64,000 bases of DNA from Maledivibacter halophilus (GCF_900167445.1 NZ_FUZT01000001.1:848190-912189); one strand, 5' to 3'; counted from the first letter of the stretch, positions 53,981 through 63,612 are shown. Program-made: numbers and translations. Notes: generated from the sequence alone by a model not told the origin.

Positions 53981-54472
53981 ATGCTTTATAGTTATAATAG
54001 GCTAAATGCTGTGAATTATGCACGAAAGTGGGCTTTAAAAAGGAATCCTAATTATACAAATTTTGATGAAATGGGTGGAGATTGTTCAAATTTCGCTTCT
54101 CAGGTTATACATGCAGGAGACTGCCCTATGAATTATGATAAATATGGATGGTATTATGAAGGAATTAATAACAGGGCACCAGCATGGACCAGCGTAAAAT
54201 ATCTTCATAAATTCCTTATAAAAAATAAAGGAGTAGGTCCAGTTGCAGCTGAGGGAGATGTTACAGATATTCAAGTAGGGGATTTGATACAATTAAAATT
54301 TCATTCTATTGAAGATTTTGCCCATTCTCTAATAGTTGTGGATATTAAATATCCTAAAAAAATAGATAATATTTTTATTGCGACTCATACTATAGATAGA
54401 ATAGACTATAGATTATCAAATTATATGTATAAAGAATTGAGGTTTTTGCATATACTGGGCTTTAGAAAATAG
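53981..54472 (+). CDS. Amidase_6 domain protein
   Basis: 163 residues, a single Amidase_6 (PF12671-type) domain: YNRLNAVNYARKWALKRNP, GGDCSNFASQVIHAGDCPM with a likely nucleophilic Cys at GGDCSNF, GWYYE, AWTSV, GDLIQL, and AHSLIVV with a catalytic His candidate, then THTID. No signal peptide, so the substrate would be met inside the cell or spore. The family is frequent in sporulating Firmicutes and is thought to hydrolyse cell-wall peptide amides. AAAGGAG precedes the ATG. Confidence 0.88.
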   Translation: MLYSYNRLNAVNYARKWALKRNPNYTNFDEMGGDCSNFASQVIHAGDCPMNYDKYGWYYEGINNRAPAWTSVKYLHKFLIKNKGVGPVAAEGDVTDIQVGDLIQLKFHSIEDFAHSLIVVDIKYPKKIDNIFIATHTIDRIDYRLSNYMYKELRFLHILGFRK

Positions 54473-54577
54473 GGAATTTTATTGTATATAATTTAGGCTA
54501 TTATGTTATAATTGAAATAATTCAAAACTTTAAATACTGTTTTGGAAAAGCAAAAGAAGAAAAGAGGATGTAAGCCA

Positions 54578-56326
54578 ATGAAAACCCTTTTAACGACATT
54601 AAACTCAAAGTTTATACACTCATCTTTAGCTATTAGGTATTTATGGAGCTATAATAAAAGACATTTCCCTGATATAAATATAAAGGAGTATACTGTTAAC
54701 AATAATTTAGATTATATTTTAGGTGAAATATATAAAGGACAATATGATCTGGTTTGTTTTTCATGCTATATATGGAATATTAATGAAACTCTTGAAATAG
54801 CTAAAAATCTAAAAAAAGTTAAAAGAGATGTAAAGATTCTCTTGGGAGGACCAGAAGTTAGTTATAATGTAAAGGAAATATTGGAAGAACATAAGTATAT
54901 TGACTATGTTGTTTTTGGTGAAGGGGAATTAACCCTTAATGAACTTTTTGATTTATTATACAATAAAGAAGGAAATATATATGATATAAGGGGATTAGGA
55001 TTTAAAGACAAAGACAATATATATGTTAATGAGGAGAGACCATTGATTCAGGATTTAGACCATATACCATTTCCATATGAAGATTTGAAAGAACTTGACC
55101 ATAAAATTATTTACTATGAAAGTTCAAGGGGCTGTCCCTTTAATTGCCAATATTGTTTATCGTCTACTTTGAAAGGAGTCAGATGCTTTTCCCTTGATAG
55201 AATAAAAAAGGATCTAAAAAAATTTGTTGATGCCGATGTAAAACAAGTGAAATTTGTCGATAGAACATTTAATGCCGATAAAAAGCATTGTCTAGAAATA
55301 ATGAAATATATTCAAAAAATTGATAATGGTAAAATTAATTTTCACTTTGAAATTACTGCATATTTACTGGATGAAGAAATATTAGACTTTCTAAAAGGTG
55401 TGAGAAGAGGTCTTTTTCAATTTGAAATTGGTATCCAAAGCACCTCCACAGAAACATTGAGGGAAATAAAGCGAAATATGGATTTTGAAAAGATAAAGTA
55501 TATAATAAATAGGCTGATTTCCTATGACAATATTCATATACATTTAGATTTGATAGCAGGGCTGCCCTATGAGAATTATAAAACCTTTAGCAGGTCCTTT
55601 GATGATGTTTATTCTTTAAAATCAAATAAAATACAATTAGGTTTTTTAAAGCTTTTAAGAGGTTCAGGTCTTAGAATCAATAAAGAAAAGTATGGATATA
55701 TATATAAAGACAAACCGCCCTATGAAGTTATGTGTAATAATTATATTACATATAAAGATATGTTAAAGCTTAAACAAATTGAGGAGATGCTAGAGCAGTA
55801 TTATAATTCCCACAGCTTTAATTGTAGTGTAGAATATATAATAAAAGAATATTATAACAGTTCCTTTAAGTTTTATGAAGACTTGGCTGAATATTGGGAA
55901 GAATCAGGATATCATCACGTATCACATAAGAAGGATGATTTTTATAAAATACTATTGGATTTTTATGTGGAAAATAGCTTTGATAATATAGATATATTTA
56001 AAGAAATATTAAAGTTTGATTATCTAAGGAACAAAAGAGGAAATTTACCTAAATTTTTCAATTCCATTACTATAGAAGATTTTAAAAATAGATGTCATGA
56101 ATTTTTACAAAATGAAGAAAATATAGACAAATATTTACCAGAGTTTAGAGGCATGACAGCAAAAAAAATTATAAAAAAGGTGCATTTTGAAACATTTAAA
56201 TATGATATATTCTCTCTTATAAATGAAGCTTCTGAAATAAACTGTGAAAAAATAACAATATTGTTTAATTATGAAATAGATAATAAAGATTTTGAAAGGT
56301 CAAAATATTTTAAAGTGAATATATAA
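54578..56326 (+). CDS. B12-binding radical SAM protein with DUF4080
   Basis: About 582 residues. N-terminal B12-binding (Rossmann) domain (KTLLTTLNSKFIHSSLAIRYLW start, LVCFSCYIWN, LLGGPEVSY), then a radical SAM barrel with CPFNCQYC (4Fe-4S) near 195, and a C-terminal DUF4080 region. Members make or modify RNA bases, hopanoids or other metabolites; substrate unknown. ATG 54578 fits AAGAGG; an upstream in-frame ATG at 54542 is less likely. Followed closely by a membrane protein gene (gap about 30 bp). Confidence 0.9.
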   Translation: MKTLLTTLNSKFIHSSLAIRYLWSYNKRHFPDINIKEYTVNNNLDYILGEIYKGQYDLVCFSCYIWNINETLEIAKNLKKVKRDVKILLGGPEVSYNVKEILEEHKYIDYVVFGEGELTLNELFDLLYNKEGNIYDIRGLGFKDKDNIYVNEERPLIQDLDHIPFPYEDLKELDHKIIYYESSRGCPFNCQYCLSSTLKGVRCFSLDRIKKDLKKFVDADVKQVKFVDRTFNADKKHCLEIMKYIQKIDNGKINFHFEITAYLLDEEILDFLKGVRRGLFQFEIGIQSTSTETLREIKRNMDFEKIKYIINRLISYDNIHIHLDLIAGLPYENYKTFSRSFDDVYSLKSNKIQLGFLKLLRGSGLRINKEKYGYIYKDKPPYEVMCNNYITYKDMLKLKQIEEMLEQYYNSHSFNCSVEYIIKEYYNSSFKFYEDLAEYWEESGYHHVSHKKDDFYKILLDFYVENSFDNIDIFKEILKFDYLRNKRGNLPKFFNSITIEDFKNRCHEFLQNEENIDKYLPEFRGMTAKKIIKKVHFETFKYDIFSLINEASEINCEKITILFNYEIDNKDFERSKYFKVNI

Positions 56327-56357
56327 AAAACGTTAAGATAAAGGAAGGAGAATGAAC

Positions 56358-57110
56358 TTGAATATTATACAAGACATTATTCTAACTAATAAAGGAATAA
56401 TCTATAAAAGCTTTAAACTTGCTATAAAGAATTGGAAAATTTTTTTAGTAGGAATTGCCTATTTTATTTTTTCTATATTGATGTTTAGGATTGCTTCATA
56501 TGCTTGGATACTGGGAGGGATTATAATAGCCTTGTTTCAAAGTGCTATTATATCAAATTATCTCTATCTAATTGAAAATATTATAGAATATGAAAAATTT
56601 ACCTTAGAAGATTTTAAAAGGGGTTTTACAGTTTATCTTAGGAAAATATATACAATACTAATAATTTTCTGGTTTGTAGGATTTGGAGCAGATTTATTTT
56701 TAAGGCCTATAGTATCTATGAGAATAGGTGGGTTTTCTTTATGGTTTATAATACAAATACTGGCTTTTATACTATTAAATTCTCTTCCGGAAACTATTTA
56801 TCAAAAACATTATATTGGATTTGATATTATTACCTATTCCTTTGAGTTTATAAAGGAAAATTTCTTTGAATGGTTTATTCCTAATATTTGTATAATAGCT
56901 TTAATATGGGCTGTGCATATTATTACAAATAAAGTAATGTTTTTAATAGGACTTAACTTAAATATTTTTTCTATGCTAAAAATTTTAATTGACGCAGTTG
57001 TTTATATCCTACTCATATCCTACGGAATGATATATAGAGGGAAACTCTTTAATGTTTTAAGCACTTCTACTAGGAGAAAGAGAATGTTTATGAGAAACAT
57101 GTATAAATAG
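56358..57110 (+). CDS. Polytopic membrane protein of unknown function
   Basis: About 250 residues with five or six hydrophobic segments (about 30-50, 55-75, 100-125, 130-150, 185-200, 215-240). No signature motif recognised; it resembles in outline the glycerophosphoryl diester phosphodiesterase membrane-domain type of clostridial proteins, but that is weak. AAGGAAGGAG lies upstream; TTG 56358 has better spacing than ATG 56352. Probably co-transcribed with the radical SAM gene. Confidence 0.75.
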   Translation: MNIIQDIILTNKGIIYKSFKLAIKNWKIFLVGIAYFIFSILMFRIASYAWILGGIIIALFQSAIISNYLYLIENIIEYEKFTLEDFKRGFTVYLRKIYTILIIFWFVGFGADLFLRPIVSMRIGGFSLWFIIQILAFILLNSLPETIYQKHYIGFDIITYSFEFIKENFFEWFIPNICIIALIWAVHIITNKVMFLIGLNLNIFSMLKILIDAVVYILLISYGMIYRGKLFNVLSTSTRRKRMFMRNMYK

Positions 57111-57223
57111 AAGTGGCAGCATAGAGATATTAAAGATATAACTGCAATACACATTGCCTGAATTAATACTATAATATAATTTACTGTATTATTATGTTTA
57201 ACTAATATGTTTAACTAAACTTT

Positions 57224-57322
57224 TAGACAGTTATAATAAAACTTAGTTTATACATGTGTAGATGCTTACTGCTTCTAGGAGTTTTGGACATGTATAAATT
57301 AAAGTTTTTATTTAAATTTCTA
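57224..57322. repeat. Family A element (A6)
   Basis: TAGACAGTTATAATAAAAC plus TTAGTTTATACATGT on the left; ACATGTATAAATTAAAG and ATTTAAATTTCTA on the right, as inverse copies. It fills the gap before the GNAT gene. Confidence 0.7.
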
Positions 57323-57350
57323 TACATATTTTTTTATAGGAGGTATTATT

Positions 57351-57839
57351 ATGGGTATTAGATTTAGGGAGCTTAAGGAAAATGATATACCAAAGGTAAT
57401 ATCTATGTTTTCAAATCTCAGTAAAGAAATGGTAAAGGTATCTTTTACTGAAATAGCTTCAATGGAAGAAATAAGGGGTTGGATAAAAAAACCTGATACA
57501 TTTGTTTATGTTGCAGCCGATGGAGATGTTATTTCTGCAGTATTGAGAGCTAAGAGGGGTAAAGGAGATAAAAGACATTCATGTAATTTAACCTTAGCAG
57601 TTGATTATAACTTTAGAGGGAATAGTATCGCAAAAGAGTTAATGGAATATGCAATTGAAAATTTGAAGGATAAAGGAATACAAATTTTAAGGGCCCATGT
57701 ATATAGCAATAATAAACCTTCAATAAATACTATTTTATCCTGTGGATTTACATTTGCAGGAAATGTCCATATGCATCATTATGACGAAAAAATGAAGGGC
57801 TATATAGACGATTTAATATTTCATAAGATATTACGATAA
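57351..57839 (+). CDS. GNAT family N-acetyltransferase
   Basis: 162 residues. GNAT fold with strand 4 and the acetyl-CoA loop LTLAVDYNFRGNSIAKELMEYAI (as LTLAVDY and FRGNSIAKELM), and the C-terminal HVYSNNKPSINTILSCGF pattern seen in Rim-type acetyltransferases. Substrate unknown. AGGAGG precedes the ATG. Confidence 0.9.
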   Translation: MGIRFRELKENDIPKVISMFSNLSKEMVKVSFTEIASMEEIRGWIKKPDTFVYVAADGDVISAVLRAKRGKGDKRHSCNLTLAVDYNFRGNSIAKELMEYAIENLKDKGIQILRAHVYSNNKPSINTILSCGFTFAGNVHMHHYDEKMKGYIDDLIFHKILR

Positions 57840-57887
57840 TACCTTGTTAAATTTAAATTAATTATAATGAAATTTTAGCATTAAGTA

Positions 57888-57972
57888 ATAAAGTCATTCT
57901 TAGTAGAGAAAGTCATATATTAAATCATTTTTTATAGAATATAGTGACTTTGCACAACGGGAATGACTTTAA
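57888..57972. repeat. Nested inverted repeat between GNAT and TPR genes
   Basis: The outer arms AAAGTCATTC (57890-57899) and GAATGACTTT (57961-57970) are perfect inverses. The inner arms AAAGTCATATA (57909 onward) and TATAGTGACTTT (ending 57951) repeat the same motif, so AAAGTCAT occurs in two direct and two inverted forms within 85 bp. Unlike families A and B. Confidence 0.6.
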
Positions 57973-58015
57973 TCATGGAATTTATAATCTTTAAAACAAT
58001 TTGAGGAGGAATGAT

Positions 58016-59137
58016 ATGTTTAATCCTATTGAAAAATATCTAAAGAAAAAACTGGATGATATAGTTTTTATTAATCTTAAAGATAATAAAAAAATTCAAA
58101 TTAAAGGAACTGTTTTAGATCAAAGTATACCGCTGCCAATTCCAATTAATGAAGTAGTTAGCAGAGTTAAAAATACAGGTGAAGAAGATAAAGATATTTC
58201 AATTTTTAAAATTATACAAGGCATGATATATATACTGGGAATAGATAGTGGGTTTAAGTATAATGAAATTTATAAGAACTTTTTGAAATCCTTTGATGAA
58301 AATATAATAAAAGTAATATTGCAGCAGGCCTTTAGATTAATTGAAGATAACAAGAAAATTTATGCTTTAATATGCTTTAAAAGCTGTTTGTATTTAGAAC
58401 CTAATGACATAGATTCACTTTACAATTACGCCAGATGTTGTGAAGAATTGTCACAAGAGTTTTCTGATGAATTTATAAAGGATTTTGAGGACGAGGCAAT
58501 TAAATGTTTTGAGAACTTAACTGAAATAGAGCCAAACTTTGCATTGCCTTATTATCACTTAGGTTTTCATTATTTAAATAAAAAACTCTATAAAAAGGCC
58601 CAGCTTATTTGGGAAAAAAGTATTGAAAAAGGAATAGATGAAAACAAAGAAGCTGAAGTAATGAGCAGAATAGCTGAAATAAGTCATAAAATACAATATG
58701 AAGAAGGATATAATTTAGTACTAACAGGAAGACCTAACGAGGCATTAGATAAATTGTTACCTTTGGGAGAAAAATATCCAGAGTGGTGGAATTTGCAATT
58801 TTTTATTGGACTAGCATATAGGCATTTATCCAATTTTCCAGAAGCATTAAAATATTTGAAAAAAGCTCTTATAATAAGACCAAAGCAAGTTGATATTCTC
58901 AATGAAATTGGATTATGTTATATATCCCTTGGAAAAACCAACGAAGCCCTTGAATATTTTAATAAAGCCTTAAGTATAAAAAGAAATGATCCTGAAATCC
59001 TGTGTAATATTGGCATTGCTTATCTTGAAGCTGGAGAAGTAAAATTGGCTAGTCAATATGTTAATAAATCCTATGAAATAAACCCTAATGATGAAATAAC
59101 AAAGGCTTGGAAAAAGAAAATAGAATCAATGGATTAA
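58016..59137 (+). CDS. TPR repeat protein
   Basis: About 373 residues, soluble. An N-terminal region (1-100) precedes TPR units from about 105: ALICFKSCLYLEPNDIDSLYNYARC, ALPYYHLGFHYLNKKLYKKAQ, ALKYLKKALIIRPKQVDILNEIGLCY and ALEYFNKALSIKRNDPEILCNIG (each abbreviated here by motif: ALKYLKKALIIRP, ALEYFNKALSIKR). TPR arrays are protein-binding scaffolds; partners unknown. GAGGAGG at 58003-58009 sets ATG 58016. Confidence 0.88.
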   Translation: MFNPIEKYLKKKLDDIVFINLKDNKKIQIKGTVLDQSIPLPIPINEVVSRVKNTGEEDKDISIFKIIQGMIYILGIDSGFKYNEIYKNFLKSFDENIIKVILQQAFRLIEDNKKIYALICFKSCLYLEPNDIDSLYNYARCCEELSQEFSDEFIKDFEDEAIKCFENLTEIEPNFALPYYHLGFHYLNKKLYKKAQLIWEKSIEKGIDENKEAEVMSRIAEISHKIQYEEGYNLVLTGRPNEALDKLLPLGEKYPEWWNLQFFIGLAYRHLSNFPEALKYLKKALIIRPKQVDILNEIGLCYISLGKTNEALEYFNKALSIKRNDPEILCNIGIAYLEAGEVKLASQYVNKSYEINPNDEITKAWKKKIESMD

Positions 59138-59180
59138 GATAACTGAATAGTTTATATTTTAGATGGTTGCATAATATAGA

Positions 59181-59218
59181 ATAGTAAAACAGATTCAAAG
59201 ATGAATCTGTTTTACTAT
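59181..59218. repeat. Perfect 17-bp hairpin after the TPR gene
   Basis: ATAGTAAAACAGATTCA and TGAATCTGTTTTACTAT are perfect inverses around a 4-nt loop. There is no T-tract, so it is either an unusual terminator or a mobile palindrome; the ATAGTAAAAC end resembles the family A2 flank. Confidence 0.75.
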
Positions 59219-59433
59219 GTAAGGAATTTATAGAGGGTAGTTATTATAGAATTCCTGTACAATAGAATTATGGGATTTTTTTGTTAAAAAATTTGAAAAC
59301 TTCAACAAAATATTGCAAAACATATTGAATACAACTTAGAAGTATTGTAAAATAGAATTGAATTCAATATTTTTTAGAAGTGTTACTAAAAAATTTGAAT
59401 TTTTTCTATACAGTTCTTATCTATCAAGATATA

Positions 59434-59589
59434 GAGATAATTGCATAATTCTAGTTTGGGACAAGAGCATATGGGTTTATTATCATTAATTCAATTATTT
59501 GAAATAAAAATAATTTATTGATAGTGTTTTAAGGAGTTTAAGCTAATATGGCATCTATTTTTCTTAGAAGTCAATTATGCAATTGCCTC
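59434..59589. repeat. Family B element (B9)
   Basis: GAGATAATTGCATAATT on the left and AATTATGCAATTGCCTC on the right are nearly perfect inverses. The internal CTAGTTTGGGACAA resembles the B5 and B7 motif. The region 59219-59645 has no gene. Confidence 0.7.
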
Positions 59590-59651
59590 AATAATTAAAA
59601 CTAATTTTAAACTAATTTTACGGTAATAAGTTCAGATGATGGGGTGTGAGT

Positions 59652-60569
59652 GTGGTGATTAAAAATTTTGAAGAGCTAATCGATGCTTCAAAAAAACAAA
59701 AGACTATGAAATTAGTAGTTGCAGCTGCTCAGGATGAAGAGGTTCTGATAGCTGTTTGTAATGCGGCAAAGCTGGGAATTGTAGATCCCATTTTAGTAGG
59801 AATAACTAAAGAAATAAGAGATATTGCAGAGAAGAATAATTTAGATATTCATGAATATGAATTAATTGAAAAAGCAAATTTAATAGAAGCTGCAAGCGTA
59901 TCAGTTGAATTAGTAAGCTCTGGTAGAGCCGATTTTGTAATGAAGGGGTTAATAGATACCTCTATACTTCTAAAGGCAGTTCTTGATAAAGAAATAGGAC
60001 TTAGAACGGATAGCTTACTTAGTCATGTAGTTGTATATCAATGTCAAAATTATCATAAGCTTCTCTTTTTAACAGATGGAGGTATGAATATAGCTCCATC
60101 TCTAGATGAAAAAGCTATGATACTTAAAAATTCTGTGAAAGTTGCTAAGGCAATGGGAATTGAAAATGTTAAAGTTGCATGTCTTGCTGCTAAGGAAAAG
60201 GTTAACCCAAAAATGATTGCAACGGTTCATGGCGATAAATTGAAAGAAATGTATAAAAATAAAGAATTTGGTGAGGGAGTAATAGTTGAAGGTCCAATAG
60301 CCTTTGATCTTGCTATATCTAAAGAAGCAGCCATGACTAAAAAGTTTGAAAGCCAGGTTTCTGGTGATGTAGACATAATTCTTGTTCCGGCAATTGAAGT
60401 TGGTAATGGTATTGGAAAAGCTTTAACTTACATGGCTAATGCAAAATCAGCAGGTATAATTATGGGTGCTAAGGCTCCTGTAGTTTTAGTTTCCCGTGCT
60501 GATAGCCATGAAGCTAAATTAAACTCTATAGCATTAGGAAGTGTAATAGCTGCAAATAAGACGTCTTAA
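59652..60569 (+). CDS. ptb: Phosphate butyryltransferase-family enzyme
   Basis: About 305 residues of the PTA/PTB family. FVMKGLIDTSILLKAVLDKE, LLSHVVVYQ, FLTDGGMNIAP and PVVLVSRADSHEAKLNSIAL (as VVLVSRADSHEAK) are diagnostic of phosphate acyl-transferases of the butyryl type. Interconverts acyl-CoA and acyl phosphate, feeding ATP formation through a kinase. GATGGGG at 59638-59644 favours the GTG at 59652 over the GTG at 59646. No butyrate kinase gene is adjacent; iorA-iorB follow, suggesting a role in 2-oxo acid fermentation. Confidence 0.85.
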   Translation: MVIKNFEELIDASKKQKTMKLVVAAAQDEEVLIAVCNAAKLGIVDPILVGITKEIRDIAEKNNLDIHEYELIEKANLIEAASVSVELVSSGRADFVMKGLIDTSILLKAVLDKEIGLRTDSLLSHVVVYQCQNYHKLLFLTDGGMNIAPSLDEKAMILKNSVKVAKAMGIENVKVACLAAKEKVNPKMIATVHGDKLKEMYKNKEFGEGVIVEGPIAFDLAISKEAAMTKKFESQVSGDVDIILVPAIEVGNGIGKALTYMANAKSAGIIMGAKAPVVLVSRADSHEAKLNSIALGSVIAANKTS

Positions 60570-60638
60570 ATAAAATAGCCTTCTATATCCACTGGTTATT
60601 TTAAAGATGTCTGAAAAAAAGACAAGGAGAGTGAAATC

Positions 60639-62417
60639 ATGAAGAAGTTTTTAACAGGTAATGAAGCTGTAGCTCGTGGTGCCTATGAAGCTGGTATTAC
60701 TGTTGCTTCTGCTTATCCAGGAACTCCAAGTACAGAAATTTTAGAAAATGTAGCTCTATATAAAGAAGATATTTATGCTGAATGGGCACCTAATGAAAAG
60801 GTAGCCTTGGAGGTTACTATTGGAGCTTCAATAGCTGGAGCAAGGGCACTTGCTGCTATGAAACATGTTGGTGTTAATGTGGCTGCAGACCCTTTTTTCA
60901 CATATTCATATACAGGGGTAAATGGTGGACTTGTTATAGTTTCTGCTGATGATCCTGGAATGCATAGTTCTCAAAATGAACAAGATAATAGAATGTATGC
61001 AAAATTTTCTAAGGCTGCTATGGTTGAGCCAAGTGATAGCCAAGAAAGCAAGGATTTTGTTAAGACTGCCATTGAAATAAGTGAAAAGTTTGATACCCCG
61101 GTTTTATTTAGAATGACTACTAGAATTTGTCACAGTAAGGGAATAGTTGAATTCGGAGAGAGAGAAGAAACTCCAATGAAAAAATATGAAAAAAATATTC
61201 CCAAATATGTGGCTGCTCCTGCTAATGCTAGGGCATTACATGTTAAAGTTGAAGATAGATTAAAAAAATTAGAAGAATTTAGCAATACTACAGAATTAAA
61301 TAGATTTGAATGGAATGATAAAAAAATAGGTATTATTACTTCAGGTGTGGCCTATCAATACTCTAAGGAAGTGTTTGGTGATAAGGTTTCATATCTTAAA
61401 CTTGGATTTACATTCCCACTACCTATGCAAAAAATAAAAGAGTTTGCAGCTCAGGTGGAAACTCTTTATATTATAGAGGAGCTAGAACCATATATTGAAG
61501 AACAAGTTAAGGCTGCAGGTGTCAATTGTATAGGTAAAGATATAATACCTAGAGTAGGAGAATTAAATCCTGATATAATTGCTAAAGCAATTTTGGGCGA
61601 AGAAAGAGAAATTATTAAATTTGACGAATCAAAAACAGTTGGTCGTCCACCTACAATGTGTGCCGGATGTCCTCATAGAGGTTTCTATTATGCATTGAGT
61701 AAAAAGAAAAATATTATGGTTACAGGGGATATAGGCTGTTATACCCTGGGGTCAGCAGCGCCTCTAAGTGCAATGGATACTTGTATTTGTATGGGATCCA
61801 GCATAAGTACAGGACATGGTGCTCAAAGAGCCTTTCAAAAAAATGGAATAGATAAACGTGTAGTAACAGTTATTGGAGATTCAACATTTTTCCATACTGG
61901 AATTAATAGTCTAATTGATATAGCCTATAATAAGAGTAGTACTGTTACAGTTATTCTTGATAATAGAATTACAGGTATGACTGGTCACCAGGAAAATCCA
62001 GGTACAGGATATACCCTACAAGGGGAAAAAACTGGCATGATAAATATACCAAAGTTATGTAAAGCCATTGGAATACCTAATGTAAGAACAGTGAATCCTT
62101 TAAAGCTTAATGAAGTAAATGAGGCCTTGGATGAAGCTTTAGCCTCTGATGAGCCCTCTGTAATAATAACGAGATGGCCTTGTGTTCTGAAAAGACTTTC
62201 TCAGGAAGATGTAGAAGAATTCGGCAATGAAAGAATCGTTTGTGAAGTGAATGAAGATAGTTGTAGAGGTTGTAAAATTTGTACCCAAACCGGATGCCCT
62301 GCTATTGAATTTGATTCTAACATTAAGAAGGCAAGAATCGATGAAAATATGTGTGTGGGTTGTGAAGTATGTTTACAAGCATGTCCATTTGATGCTATAG
62401 AAAAGGCGGGTGTTTAA
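60639..62417 (+). CDS. iorA: Indolepyruvate ferredoxin oxidoreductase alpha subunit
   Basis: 592 residues. N-terminal pyruvate-ferredoxin-oxidoreductase-type domain (AYPGTPSTEILE, AMKHVGVNVAADPFF), a ThDP-binding C-terminal half (GDIGCYTLG, VIGDSTFFHTGINSLIDIAYN as GDSTFFHTG), then a 4Fe-4S ferredoxin end: CRGCKICTQTGCPAIEF and CVGCEVCLQACPFDAI. Oxidises aromatic 2-oxo acids from amino-acid transamination to acyl-CoA, reducing ferredoxin. AAGGAGAG precedes the ATG. Partner iorB starts 2 bp after its stop. Confidence 0.95.
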   Translation: MKKFLTGNEAVARGAYEAGITVASAYPGTPSTEILENVALYKEDIYAEWAPNEKVALEVTIGASIAGARALAAMKHVGVNVAADPFFTYSYTGVNGGLVIVSADDPGMHSSQNEQDNRMYAKFSKAAMVEPSDSQESKDFVKTAIEISEKFDTPVLFRMTTRICHSKGIVEFGEREETPMKKYEKNIPKYVAAPANARALHVKVEDRLKKLEEFSNTTELNRFEWNDKKIGIITSGVAYQYSKEVFGDKVSYLKLGFTFPLPMQKIKEFAAQVETLYIIEELEPYIEEQVKAAGVNCIGKDIIPRVGELNPDIIAKAILGEEREIIKFDESKTVGRPPTMCAGCPHRGFYYALSKKKNIMVTGDIGCYTLGSAAPLSAMDTCICMGSSISTGHGAQRAFQKNGIDKRVVTVIGDSTFFHTGINSLIDIAYNKSSTVTVILDNRITGMTGHQENPGTGYTLQGEKTGMINIPKLCKAIGIPNVRTVNPLKLNEVNEALDEALASDEPSVIITRWPCVLKRLSQEDVEEFGNERIVCEVNEDSCRGCKICTQTGCPAIEFDSNIKKARIDENMCVGCEVCLQACPFDAIEKAGV

Positions 62418-62418
62418 A

Positions 62419-62994
62419 ATGGCAGATATTAAAAATATATTATTAGTAGGAGTAGGTGGTCAAGGTATTATTCTTGCAAGTAAGATTCTTGCAAAGGGTT
62501 TAATGAGTGTTGGCTTTGATGTTAAAATGTCTGAAGTTCATGGAATGGCACAGCGTGGCGGCAGTGTAACTACTCAGGTTAGGTTTGGGGAAAAAATATA
62601 TTCTCCTATTATAGGTAAAGGACAGGCAGATATACTTGTTTCCTTTGAAAAAATGGAAGCTGTTAGGTGGATAGACCATTTGAAAAAAGATGGAAAAGTT
62701 GTAGTAAATGATTATGAAATTCCTTCAGCACCAATATTAATAGGATCAGCAGAATATCCTAAGGGTATAGTTGAAGAGCTTCAGTCTAAGACAAATGTTA
62801 CAATTTTTAAAGCTGCAGACATTGCTAAAGGGTTGGGAAATATAAAAACTATGAATATAGTAATGGTTGGAGCCCTTGTTAAAGCAATGGGAATAGATAA
62901 TATAGATTGGGAAGAAGTAATAAAAAATACTGTTAAAGAGAAGTTTGTAGATATAAATATTAAAGCTTTAAGAAAAGGAATGGAACAGATTTAA
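62419..62994 (+). CDS. iorB: Indolepyruvate ferredoxin oxidoreductase beta subunit
   Basis: 191 residues of the POR gamma-type domain: ILLVGVGGQGIILASKILAKG at the N-terminus, SEVHGMAQRGGSVTTQVRFG as the RGG motif, and VMVGALVKAMG near the end. Binds the CoA/ThDP interface of the IorAB enzyme. Starts 1 bp after the iorA stop, so translation is coupled. Confidence 0.95.
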   Translation: MADIKNILLVGVGGQGIILASKILAKGLMSVGFDVKMSEVHGMAQRGGSVTTQVRFGEKIYSPIIGKGQADILVSFEKMEAVRWIDHLKKDGKVVVNDYEIPSAPILIGSAEYPKGIVEELQSKTNVTIFKAADIAKGLGNIKTMNIVMVGALVKAMGIDNIDWEEVIKNTVKEKFVDINIKALRKGMEQI

Positions 62995-63111
62995 TAAATA
63001 GAAAAAGAATAATATCAAGAGCCTTATTTGATATGCTCTCCTTTATAAGTAGACATTAAAATAATATAAGCTGTGGACTTGACAGGGAGGGCAATTCAAT
63101 TTTAAGGTTCT

Positions 63112-63219
63112 TTTCTATATTGTAAAATAAATTAAAATGTAAATTTATACATCAATAAAATTGCAGAAATTTTTGTCATACATAAATTAAGTTTTTCTAT
63201 GTAAATTTTTTATGTTTCA
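63112..63219. repeat. Family A element (A7)
   Basis: The left AATGTAAATTTATACATC and right CATACATAAATTAAGTTT are imperfect inverses, with flanking TTGTAAAATAAATTA on the left. The rest of 62995-63600 holds no recognised gene; a family B half-copy GTAATTATGCAAATTCCTTA is at 63481-63500. Confidence 0.6.
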
Positions 63220-63612
63220 TAAAAATGGAATTAGTAAGAAATAATTTAAGATGAATAAAATAAGTTTTTAAGGGGAAAATATTTATGCTTTTATGTAATT
63301 GAAGAAATTATATGATTTTAATTTAACCTGCTGTGCTATTAAATTAAATTTTTGTTCTAAAATATAACTTTCAATATAGTAACTAGTACAACGAGTTAAT
63401 TTAGTAAAATTGTGTAATAGATATTGTATGGTTTTGAAGAATTAGAAAATAGTCATATTTAGTTTCAATTATTAAATAAAGTAATTATGCAAATTCCTTA
63501 TTTAATAAAATTTATAATTTAAGAAAAAATTACCATTTGACATGTTTAATTGTTTTTGGTAAGATAGTACTTGTCGCTAAGAAACAGCGATGAAAAAACA
63601 ATAAAAAAAATA

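Noticed and set aside
53250..59137. Defence-island interpretation of the argS-downstream accessory genes
   Set aside because: Amidase_6, radical SAM, GNAT and TPR genes are individually ordinary in clostridia, and no nuclease, toxin, reverse transcriptase or phage gene accompanies them.
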